12,485 nucleotides of DNA from Candidatus Parcubacteria bacterium (GTDB taxonomy: Bacteria; Patescibacteriota; Minisyncoccia; Phycocordibacterales; PALSA-1337). Positions 1-5,383 of the stretch are shown one piece after another; position 1 is the first letter of the stretch; each line of letters begins with the position of its first letter. The notes beneath the pieces are model-generated. The model was not told the origin of the DNA. It did not search any database and was given only the letters and a program-made list of their open reading frames with translations. The stretch is from NCBI GenBank assembly GCA_023264475.1, contig JAHFMA010000010.1:1-12485 (forward strand). Reading direction: 5' to 3'. The translations under genes and the position numbers were made by a program.

Positions 1-2127
1 AGAGGCGGTCGAGGTGGCGATGAAGCGGTCAGCGGCCAGCGAGTTGGTGCCGGTCGCGGCGAGCTTGGTGCCATTCCAGGTGAGGACGGTGTTGTTGGCC
101 GTAACTGCCGTGAGATCGAGGCCGAGAGTGCCGGAATTGGTGATCGTGCCACCCGTTAGGCCGGCATTGGTCGCAACTGATGTGACCGTGCCGTTAGTGA
201 TCGTGGTCAAACACTGCGTCGATCCAGTGATACAAATCCTCGGAGCATCTACACCTCCAGCAAAGGTCGTCGAACCAGTATTCGTGAACTTATTCAGGCC
301 ACTGAATGTGTTGTTGTCGCCGAGCAAAGTGGAAGAAGCAGCGCCGGCGAGCGAGTTCAGAAAACCGGAATCATTCGTGAGCTGGGAGGTCGCGAGCTTC
401 TGCCAGAAGGCGGCGGAACCATTCGTGACTAGAACTGTCGAAGAGGCGCCGACAGAGCCGAGACCAGTGCCGCCGTGCCCGATCGAAGTCTGGCCGGTCA
501 ATTGCGAGGCAGGAAGAGAAAGACCGGCGAGCGTCGTGATATTCGGGAGCGAAGTCGTGGCGGATAGACGGCTGTCGAAACGAGTATTTGTCCAGTAGAG
601 ATTATTTGATCCTTCGGCAAGAGCGTTGGTGTTCGTAGCCGAGAAGAAACCGTAGAGCTGGGATCCGAAATTGGTCAGATTGTTCGCATCGAGGTAGTAG
701 GCACCTTCCTGACCATCGAATGTGCCGGTCCAGTTACCGGCGACATTTGTATTGCTCAAACAATTGCCATCCACTCCCCTGAAACAGCCTCCTGTGAGCT
801 GGATGCCATTCGCAAAGGTCGAAGTCGCCGTGGTCGAAACAACATTCAGGGCGTTTGCCTGAATACCGCCAGCGAATGTGGTGGTAGAAACCGATGTGAA
901 TTTGTTAGCACCAGAGAATGCATTGTTATCAGCGAGCAATGTCGAGGATGCGGCGCCTGCCAATGAATTCAGGTACCCGGCATCATTCGTCCACTGAGAT
1001 ATTGCCTGGGAAGTGAAAAGGCCCGGGGTGAGCTTCTGGTATACGAGGGACGAGCCGTTCGACTGCATGATCGTGGATGAGGCGCCGACTGCAGCGAGGC
1101 CCGTGCCACCTCTTCCGGTAGCCAGGGTACCAACCCAACCAGGCGTGAATGTGTGAGTATCGCCAGTGGAAGTGATGGTGAGGAGGAGGTTCGTATCAGA
1201 GCTGGTAGCTAGAGTCTGAGTCGCACCTGTCTGAGCCGTAGAATACTGTCCCTTCAAGCCGGATATGCCGCTACCTACGCCGCCAGCATCGGATCCGCAA
1301 GAGAAACGGCCATTGGACCAAGCCAATTTGTCGCCGGAGCCGGCGCAAGATCCCAGACCAGCGCCAAAGAAGTACGAGCTAGCATTCAAGCCGCCCGCAA
1401 TATCGATATTCCCAGCAAAGGTCGAGGTGCCTGTATGCGATACCGTCAGTCCGCCGGTCGCTCCCACCGAGAACAAGTCGTTAAGGGAAGAGTTTTTGAC
1501 GCTGAAGAGCGCGGCAGATTGTCCCGAAGCACCGACGACTGTGATCGCGGCCGAGCCTGTGGTCGTGGACTGGGCCGTGAAGACCGAAGCCGAGACAGGA
1601 GTGGTCGTGCCGACCGTCGACTGGCCTGTGCCGCTCACCGCGCCAGCGATCTGAGCAAATGAAGAAGCAGAGATGACTTGGCGAGGAGAGAGCGTCTCGT
1701 AGGTAGTGCCGTTCGAGGAGACCTCGACTTGGAGATAGAGATTCGAAGAATTGAAATTATAATCGAGCGTGTCGGGATATCCATTCGCGACATCGCCGAT
1801 ATTCACAGAGAACAATCCGTGCTTGACCGTGAGAGAAGTCGCGGACGGAGCGGATGCCGGCCAGACGCGCGCACCAGATCCGACAGTCGCATTGTTCCAG
1901 AGAGAGAATTTGAAATAGTACGTCGTACCAGAAGACCCGCCAAGAAGATTGCCGCTCGCATCCGTGAGACGTCCTTGGTAGCTCACGATCGAGGGCACGC
2001 CAGCGGCAAAAACCGGAGCTGCTGCAACAAAAATCCCCGAGACCGCCAAAACGCAGGCGATGATCGTACCGAGACCGGTGATTCGGTGGCTTCTCAGTGA
2101 GCTCTTTAACGGATTGGGTAGGTCCAT
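1..2127 (-). CDS. large secreted fibre-like surface protein (C-terminus beyond left edge)
   Basis: One uninterrupted frame of 709 codons runs from an ATG at 2127 to the window edge with no stop, so the protein is longer. Residues 1-42 look like a signal peptide: basic start, hydrophobic stretch about 19-40, small residues before a likely cut in PVFA-AG near 41. Residues 44-160 form a compact region (SIVSYQGRLTD near 47-56, ending LSPRQVISASSFAQIAG) before Ser/Thr/Gly/Ala-rich sequence. Two related repeats occupy residues 338-422 and 550-626, sharing GGTGL, VGASST, LNSLAGAASSTLL, DNN and NKFT. A short STTFAGGI-type motif occurs four times (near 235, 415, 436, 620). This composition resembles phage tail fibres and trimeric surface fibres. 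I recognise no catalytic motif. A C-terminal intramolecular chaperone or anchor outside the window is possible but unseen. A likely promoter lies at 2187-2195, and no Shine-Dalgarno precedes the start. An in-frame ATG at 2184 is less likely because it would precede the predicted transcript start. Confidence 0.85.
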   Translation of the reverse strand, partial: MDLPNPLKSSLRSHRITGLGTIIACVLAVSGIFVAAAPVFAAGVPSIVSYQGRLTDASGNLLGGSSGTTYYFKFSLWNNATVGSGARVWPASAPSATSLTVKHGLFSVNIGDVANGYPDTLDYNFNSSNLYLQVEVSSNGTTYETLSPRQVISASSFAQIAGAVSGTGQSTVGTTTPVSASVFTAQSTTTGSAAITVVGASGQSAALFSVKNSSLNDLFSVGATGGLTVSHTGTSTFAGNIDIAGGLNASSYFFGAGLGSCAGSGDKLAWSNGRFSCGSDAGGVGSGISGLKGQYSTAQTGATQTLATSSDTNLLLTITSTGDTHTFTPGWVGTLATGRGGTGLAAVGASSTIMQSNGSSLVYQKLTPGLFTSQAISQWTNDAGYLNSLAGAASSTLLADNNAFSGANKFTSVSTTTFAGGIQANALNVVSTTATSTFANGIQLTGGCFRGVDGNCLSNTNVAGNWTGTFDGQEGAYYLDANNLTNFGSQLYGFFSATNTNALAEGSNNLYWTNTRFDSRLSATTSLPNITTLAGLSLPASQLTGQTSIGHGGTGLGSVGASSTVLVTNGSAAFWQKLATSQLTNDSGFLNSLAGAASSTLLGDNNTFSGLNKFTNTGSTTFAGGVDAPRICITGSTQCLTTITNGTVTSVATNAGLTGGTITNSGTLGLDLTAVTANNTVLTWNGTKLAATGTNSLAADRFIATSTAS
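250..480 (-). repeat. fibre repeat copy B (residues 550-626)
   Basis: This 77-residue unit begins GHGGTGLGSVGASST and ends STTFAGGV. It matches copy A in the same order of blocks: GGTGL, VGASST, a QKL stretch, a TNDSGFLNSLAGAASSTLL-like block, DNN, NKFT, TFAGG. It lacks about eight residues after QKL compared with copy A. Confidence 0.75.
862..1116 (-). repeat. fibre repeat copy A (residues 338-422)
   Basis: This 85-residue unit begins GRGGTGLAAVGASST and ends STTTFAGGI, with blocks in the same order as copy B. The two copies are separated by a dissimilar 127-residue segment (423-549) that includes an aromatic YWTNTRFDSRL stretch. Confidence 0.75.
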
Positions 2128-2186
2128 CTGATGCAGATTTGTGCTTGTGATGTAACAAAACCTCACAAGACACAAACTACGCATCA

Positions 2187-2195
2187 ATTATACCA
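2187..2195 (-). promoter_or_regulatory. extended -10 promoter for the surface fibre gene
   Basis: The minus strand reads TGG-TATAAT, a perfect -10 hexamer with the TGn extension. No good -35 is visible. Transcription would start near 2180, giving a leader of about 53 bases before the ATG at 2127. Confidence 0.6.
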
Positions 2196-2197
2196 CC

Positions 2198-2244
2198 TAA
2201 GCCGGTGATAAATGGCTTATTTTCTGGGGAAAACTAGCCTTTTT
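2198..2244. terminator. overlapping inverted repeats, possible bidirectional terminator after ftsX
   Basis: Hairpin 1 pairs 2214-2224 with 2229-2239: eleven positions, one mismatch and one wobble, four-base loop. Read on the plus strand it is followed by five T (2240-2244). On the minus strand it begins three bases after the ftsX stop, but its downstream T-run is poor (ATTTAT). Hairpin 2 pairs TAAGCC (2198-2203) with GGCTTA (2214-2219), sharing an arm with hairpin 1, so the two are mutually exclusive. Confidence 0.45.
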
Positions 2245-3202
2245 AGACCTTGAGATACCTTCTAGCCGCGATGTAGCTCGAAAAGCCCCCCAAGATGACC
2301 CCTGCCCCGATTATGATCAAGAATAATTCCGAGAAATTGGTCACGAAATAGCGCGAGAAGACGTTGATCGCAAAAGAGAAGTTGGCCGCTACATCCACCC
2401 CAGCAAAGCGCAGGATCAAAGCATCGCTCCAATACGCGCAAGCAGCCAAGATGATGAGCGTGATGATGCCGGAGACGACGCCGTACATGATACCGGCCAC
2501 GACCAGCGGCCCACGGACATATATGTTCGACGCTCCGACCAGCTTCATGACCGCGATCTCATCGCGAACGGTGAAAGTGATGAGACGGACCGTATTGAAG
2601 ACTACTATCGCGGCCACCAGCGCCAAGAGTATGGCGAGCGTTGCGCCGGCTTGCTCGACAGTCGGGATCATACGGCTCAAGCGATCGATGACGAGCTTGT
2701 TCTCTTGGTAATTGATCTTGTCGATGATCGGCGTGCCGGAAGCGTCGGTCGGATTCTTGTTCTCCAGATATCTTGCGATGCCGCCATACTGACCGGGGTC
2801 TTTGGCTCTCACGTTGAGCGAAGCAGGAAAAGGATTATCGCCGAGCTCTATGAGCCCCTGCATTATGAGCGTATTATCCTTCCATTTGTCCTTGAAATCT
2901 GACAGAGCTTGGTCGCGCGAAATGTAGGCGGTCGAAGCAACCTCCGGCAAGACATTGATCTCCTTTTGCAGGTTCAAAACATCCTGTTCTGTAGCGGATA
3001 ATGCGAAATATACGTTGATATCGACTTGGCTTTTGACTTCCTGGAGTAGCAAGCGGCCAAAAGCTCCGGCGAAGATCAAACCACCGAGCGATAGAAGCGA
3101 GAGCGTGATCACGACGATCGCGGCGAATGACAAGAAGCCGTTGCGCCAGAAGTTGACGAAACCTGTACGGACTATGCGTTTGAGGGTGGTAGCGATCATC
3201 AT
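2243..3202 (-). CDS. ftsX: cell division ABC transporter permease FtsX
   Basis: Inner-membrane partner of FtsE. In the family, FtsEX couples ATP hydrolysis to septal peptidoglycan hydrolase activation and divisome function. The 319-residue protein has the FtsX layout: a short cytoplasmic start, TM1 about 24-46, an extracytoplasmic domain about 50-180, then three TM segments near 183-205, 231-257 and 290-312, ending in a basic tail (AARRYLKV). The cytoplasmic stretch VRDEIAVMKLVGAS (212-225) is the conserved FtsX loop that contacts the ATPase. The gene begins six bases after the ftsE stop. Two adjacent ATGs (3202 and 3199) are possible starts. A TATAAT ends 5 or 8 bases upstream, and there is no Shine-Dalgarno site. 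Length is normal for the family. Confidence 0.95.
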   Translation of the reverse strand: MMIATTLKRIVRTGFVNFWRNGFLSFAAIVVITLSLLSLGGLIFAGAFGRLLLQEVKSQVDINVYFALSATEQDVLNLQKEINVLPEVASTAYISRDQALSDFKDKWKDNTLIMQGLIELGDNPFPASLNVRAKDPGQYGGIARYLENKNPTDASGTPIIDKINYQENKLVIDRLSRMIPTVEQAGATLAILLALVAAIVVFNTVRLITFTVRDEIAVMKLVGASNIYVRGPLVVAGIMYGVVSGIITLIILAACAYWSDALILRFAGVDVAANFSFAINVFSRYFVTNFSELFLIIIGAGVILGGFSSYIAARRYLKV

Positions 3203-3207
3203 GATTG

Positions 3208-3213
3208 ATTATA
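3208..3213 (-). promoter_or_regulatory. candidate -10 box for ftsX, inside the ftsE stop
   Basis: A perfect TATAAT contains the TAA stop of ftsE (3209-3211). It ends five bases before ATG 3202 and eight before ATG 3199. No TG extension and no clear -35. A leaderless ftsX transcript is inferred from the spacing. Confidence 0.4.
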
Positions 3214-3889
3214 AGACATATTTGCCATCCTTGTCGTCTCTCACGACCTTGCCCTTCTCCATGGTGATGACACGGCCGCCGACTGCGTCGACCACGCCTT
3301 TGTTGTGGGTAGTGAGGAGCACGGTCGTACCGAGCTCGTTGATCTTGCGGAGGATGCGGACGATCTCATAGGTGTTGGTCGGGTCGAGGTTCCCGGTTGG
3401 CTCATCGGCAATGATGACGTCAGGCTGGGTGACGATAGCGCGGGCGATAGCCACGCGCTGGCGTTCGCCGCCGGACAGCTCGCGAGGGAAATTCCATATC
3501 TTGTGGCCGAGATCGACGAGCTCCAGGACATGCGGCACATCGGAGGCGATCTCTTTGTCCTTCCTGCCTACGGCTTCCATGGCAAAAGCGATATTCTCGT
3601 ATACGGTCTTGGTCGGAATGAGGCGATAGTCCTGGAAGACCGTGCCGATACGGCGGCGCAGCTTGGCGGTCGCGCCTTTGCCGAGCTTGTGGATATTGGC
3701 TGATTCGAAATAGACCGCGCCTTCGGTCGGGCGATCTTCGGCGATGAGAAGCTTCATAAGTGTGGTCTTGCCCGCGCCGGAATGGCCGACGATGGTCACG
3801 AATTCCTTGGGTTCTACGCTGAAGCTGACCCCTTCTAGGGCGATGGTCTTGTCTGGGTATGTCTTGCTGACCTTGTCGTAATAGATCAT
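3209..3889 (-). CDS. ftsE: cell division ATP-binding protein FtsE
   Basis: Cytoplasmic ATPase of the FtsEX division complex. The 226 residues contain every ABC motif: Walker A GHSGAGKT at 35-42, Q-loop Q86 (VFQDYRL), signature LSGGE at 138-142, Walker B VIIADEP at 158-164 with D162 and E163, D-loop GNLDP at 166-170, H-loop H195. The family-typical [18 protein letters not shown] segment, characteristic of FtsE, is present. It is followed by ftsX with a six-base gap and preceded by prfB with a seven-base gap; prfB-ftsE-ftsX is a frequent bacterial order. The start lies six bases downstream of a TGCTATAAT element and lacks a Shine-Dalgarno site. Length is normal. Confidence 0.96.
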   Translation of the reverse strand: MIYYDKVSKTYPDKTIALEGVSFSVEPKEFVTIVGHSGAGKTTLMKLLIAEDRPTEGAVYFESANIHKLGKGATAKLRRRIGTVFQDYRLIPTKTVYENIAFAMEAVGRKDKEIASDVPHVLELVDLGHKIWNFPRELSGGERQRVAIARAIVTQPDVIIADEPTGNLDPTNTYEIVRILRKINELGTTVLLTTHNKGVVDAVGGRVITMEKGKVVRDDKDGKYVL

Positions 3890-3895
3890 CGACCG

Positions 3896-3904
3896 ATTAT
3901 AGCA
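3896..3904 (-). promoter_or_regulatory. extended -10 promoter for ftsE, overlapping the prfB stop
   Basis: TGC-TATAAT is a perfect extended -10. Its TAA at 3897-3899 is the prfB stop codon. It ends six bases before the ftsE ATG, so transcription would begin at or next to the start codon. Confidence 0.55.
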
Positions 3905-4784
3905 TTTTCTCGGCTTCGATGAACTCGTCGAGCTCCCCTTCTAGGACCTTGTCGGGCTGAGACGACTCGACGTCGGTGCGATGGTCTTTGACCATCTTGT
4001 ACGGATGCAGGACATACGAACGGATCTGATTGCCCCACTCGATGGAGGTGGTCGACGCGAGCTGCATGCCTTTCTCTTTGGCGATGCGCTCGTCTTCCAT
4101 GCGCTTCCAGAGCTTGGCACGGAGGATCTCGAAGGCTTTCTCGCGGTTCTGAGCTTGAGAACGCTCAGAAGTGACATGAATGGATATGCCGCTCGGCTTG
4201 TGGAGGAGACGGATGGCGGTCTCGCGCTTGTTGACGTTCTGGCCGCCTGGGCCGCCGGACTTGGCGATGGAGATCTCGACATCACTATCAGGGATAGACA
4301 TGTCGGAAGATGAGGCTTTCTCTAGTTTGGGGATGACCTCGACGAGCGAGAATGACGTCTGGCGCTTCTGGTTGGCGTTGAAGGGCGAGATGCGCACCAA
4401 GCGATGCACGCCGGACTCGTTCCTGAGCGTTCCGTACACATTCTTGCCTGAGATCTCGACGGTGAGGTTGCGGTAGCCGCCATGGTCGTTCTCGTTCTCG
4501 TGGATCATAGACCAGCTCCAGCCCTGCTTCTCGGCATAGCGGCGGTACATGCGGACGAGCATGGCCGAGAAGTCCTCAGCATCGTCGCCGCCTGCGCCAG
4601 AAAGGATCGAGAGGATAGCGTCGCCACGGTCATATTTGCCGATGCCCTCGAGCTCGGCCTTGAGGTCCTGGAGCTCCTTGATTGCGGCTTGGGCCTTGCC
4701 CTTGTCGGCCCAGAAATCGCTCGCGCCCATAGCTGATTCGAGCACGAGTATCTTGGCTTGTATCGCTTCCTTGTTGTCTGCCAT
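3897..4784 (-). CDS. prfB: peptide chain release factor 2, shortened N-terminal domain
   Basis: Recognises UAA and UGA in the ribosomal A site and triggers peptide release. Class RF2 is shown by the SPF tripeptide at 133-135 (RF1 has PxT), and the catalytic GGQ is at 180-182 in [11 protein letters not shown]. At 295 residues it is about 70 shorter than E. coli RF2 (365). The extreme N-terminus is missing, and the helical part of domain 1 passes almost directly from [10 protein letters not shown] (41-50) to [16 protein letters not shown] (51-66), omitting what is usually a long helical hairpin. I chose the ATG at 4784 (MADNKEAIQ). The same frame continues upstream to a TTG at 4844, but those 20 codons are the tRNA-Thr(CGT) gene read as protein. 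The A of the ATG is the last base of the tRNA CCA. There is no Shine-Dalgarno site, own -10 or RF2 frameshift site. It probably shares a transcript with the tRNA. Confidence 0.93.
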   Translation of the reverse strand: MADNKEAIQAKILVLESAMGASDFWADKGKAQAAIKELQDLKAELEGIGKYDRGDAILSILSGAGGDDAEDFSAMLVRMYRRYAEKQGWSWSMIHENENDHGGYRNLTVEISGKNVYGTLRNESGVHRLVRISPFNANQKRQTSFSLVEVIPKLEKASSSDMSIPDSDVEISIAKSGGPGGQNVNKRETAIRLLHKPSGISIHVTSERSQAQNREKAFEILRAKLWKRMEDERIAKEKGMQLASTTSIEWGNQIRSYVLHPYKMVKDHRTDVESSQPDKVLEGELDEFIEAEKML

Positions 4785-4859
4785 GGAGCCGAAGACCGGG
4801 CTTGAACCGGTGACCCTCCCCTTACGAAGGGGATGCTCTACCAACTGAGCTACTTCGGC
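4784..4859 (-). tRNA. tRNA-Thr(CGT)
   Basis: A complete 76-base cloverleaf reads ACG. Acceptor GCCGAAG pairs with CTTCGGC, D-arm GCTC/GAGC, anticodon stem TCCCC/GGGGA with loop TTCGTAA, T-arm ACCGG/CCGGT with loop TTCAAGC, discriminator T73, encoded CCA. The final A (4784) is also the first base of the prfB ATG. It is a close paralogue of the neighbouring tRNA-Thr(GGT). Confidence 0.96.
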
Positions 4860-4877
4860 AGGAACTGCGCGCTCCGT

Positions 4878-4886
4878 ACTCTAGCA
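4878..4886 (-). promoter_or_regulatory. candidate extended -10 for tRNA-Thr(CGT)-prfB
   Basis: TGC-TAGAGT (hexamer 4 of 6) sits after the terminator at 4886-4911. It would start transcription near 4871, about 12 bases before the tRNA. The -35 region (TTTTAA at 17-base spacing) is poor. Confidence 0.4.
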
Positions 4887-4911
4887 AAAAACGCCAGAAA
4901 TTAAAATGGCG
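4886..4911 (-). terminator. intrinsic terminator between the two tRNA-Thr genes
   Basis: On the minus strand CGCCA pairs with TGGCG across a ten-base AT-rich loop and is followed at once by six T. The stem is short (5 bp), so termination may be partial. It separates tRNA-Thr(GGT) from the tRNA-Thr(CGT)-prfB unit. Confidence 0.65.
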
Positions 4912-4928
4912 GCTTGAATGCGAACGAA

Positions 4929-5004
4929 TGGAGCCGATGTCCGGGATTGAACCGGAGACCTTTCCCTTACCATGGGAATGCTCTACCAGCTGAGCTACAT
5001 CGGC
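4929..5004 (-). tRNA. tRNA-Thr(GGT)
   Basis: A complete 76-base cloverleaf: acceptor GCCGATG/CATCGGC, D-arm GCTC/GAGC, anticodon stem TTCCC/GGGAA with loop ATGGTAA (reads ACC and ACU), T-arm TCCGG/CCGGA with loop TTCAATC, discriminator T73 and encoded CCA. It lies 27 bases after tRNA-Asp with no clear promoter of its own, so it is probably cotranscribed with tRNA-Asp. Confidence 0.96.
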
Positions 5005-5031
5005 GTTCATTTTCAAACTCACAACACACTG

Positions 5032-5105
5032 CGTGCCCGATGGGATTCGAACCCACGACCTCTCCCGTGACAGGGGAGCGTTCTAACCAGCTGAACTACG
5101 GGCAC
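5032..5105 (-). tRNA. tRNA-Asp(GTC)
   Basis: The cloverleaf has acceptor GTGCCCG/CGGGCAC, D-arm GTTC/GAAC, anticodon stem CTCCC/GGGAG with loop CTGTCAC, T-arm GTGGG/CCCAT with loop TTCGAAT, and discriminator G73 as expected for Asp. CCA is not encoded (CAG follows), so it must be added by CCA transferase, unlike three of its four neighbours. Confidence 0.95.
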
Positions 5106-5118
5106 ATGCGTGCCGACT

Positions 5119-5127
5119 AATGTACCA
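5119..5127 (-). promoter_or_regulatory. candidate extended -10 for tRNA-Asp
   Basis: TGG-TACATT (hexamer 4 of 6) ends 14 bases before the first base of tRNA-Asp. The upstream region is T-rich with no convincing -35. Cotranscription from the tRNA-Met promoter is an alternative. Confidence 0.3.
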
Positions 5128-5148
5128 GAAAACGGCGAAAAAACAAAC

Positions 5149-5225
5149 TGGTGTCGGCGGCAGGACTTGCACCTGCGACCTAGGGCTTATGAGTCCCTCG
5201 CTCTAACTACCTGAGCTACGCCGAC
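5149..5225 (-). tRNA. tRNA-Met(CAT), elongator type, unusual elbow
   Basis: A 77-base cloverleaf: acceptor GTCGGCG/CGCCGAC fully paired, D-arm GCTC/GAGC, anticodon stem AGGGA/GCCCT with loop CTCATAA, T-stem GCAGG/CCTGC, discriminator A73, encoded CCA. The paired G1:C72 rules out initiator function. Two oddities: the T-loop is TGCAAGT (G at 55 instead of U) with A at 18 instead of G, and the last anticodon-stem pair is A31/G39. Elongator Met is my best call. A CAT anticodon also fits tRNA-Ile2 after lysidine modification, and sequence alone does not exclude that. Confidence 0.88.
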
Positions 5226-5236
5226 GGGTAAGGCAT

Positions 5237-5265
5237 ACAATAGACGAAAAATCGGCTTCTTGCAA
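5237..5265 (-). promoter_or_regulatory. promoter for the minus-strand tRNA cluster
   Basis: The -35 is TTGCAA (5260-5265), the spacer is 17 bases and the -10 is TATTGT (5237-5242). Each hexamer matches consensus at 4 of 6. Transcription would start near 5230, about five bases before tRNA-Met. The -35 is shared with the divergent promoter. Confidence 0.5.
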
Positions 5266-5288
5266 TCAGGCCATTCGTGTGCCAAAAT
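5260..5288 (+). promoter_or_regulatory. promoter for tRNA-fMet
   Basis: The -35 is TTGCAA (5260-5265), the spacer is 17 bases ending in TGC, and the -10 is CAAAAT (5283-5288), so it has a TGn extension. Transcription would start near 5295, about five bases before the tRNA. Confidence 0.5.
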
Positions 5289-5299
5289 GGCCGGACCAT

Positions 5300-5371
5300 C
5301 GCGGGGTAGGGTAACGGTAACCCGTCAGGCTCATAACCTGAAAATTGGCGGTTCGATTCCGCCCCCCGCAA
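5300..5371 (+). tRNA. initiator tRNA-fMet(CAT)
   Basis: The acceptor CGCGGGG/CCCCGCA leaves the C1/A72 mismatch that marks bacterial initiators. Anticodon stem TCAGG/CCTGA with loop CTCATAA; T-arm GGCGG/CCGCC with loop TTCGATT; D-arm GGGT/ACCC with a short loop. Of the three G:C pairs usual next to the anticodon loop of initiators, the 29:41 position is A:T here. CCA is not encoded after A73. It is the only plus-strand gene and converges on the membrane protein gene, ending 12 bases from that gene's stop. Confidence 0.95.
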
Positions 5372-5383
5372 CAAGCTTCCCTG

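Noticed and set aside
14..2100. Plus-strand open frames at 14-598, 1265-1654 and 1678-2100, and a minus-strand frame at 1757-2173
   Set aside because: They are shadows of the surface fibre frame, with no start signals and unlikely composition. The true frame has a signal peptide and coherent repeats.
2128..2184. Fibre protein start at the in-frame ATG at 2184
   Set aside because: It lies only two bases after the TATAAT, upstream of the expected transcript start, and would add a Cys-rich non-signal extension before the signal peptide.
4785..4844. N-terminal extension of prfB from a TTG at 4844
   Set aside because: The 20 extra codons are the tRNA-Thr(CGT) gene translated. RF2 homology begins after MADNKEAIQ.
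4700..4860. RF2 programmed frameshift as in many bacterial prfB genes
   Set aside because: No CUU-UGA slippery site or upstream coding exon is present; the gene is in one frame and is preceded directly by a tRNA.
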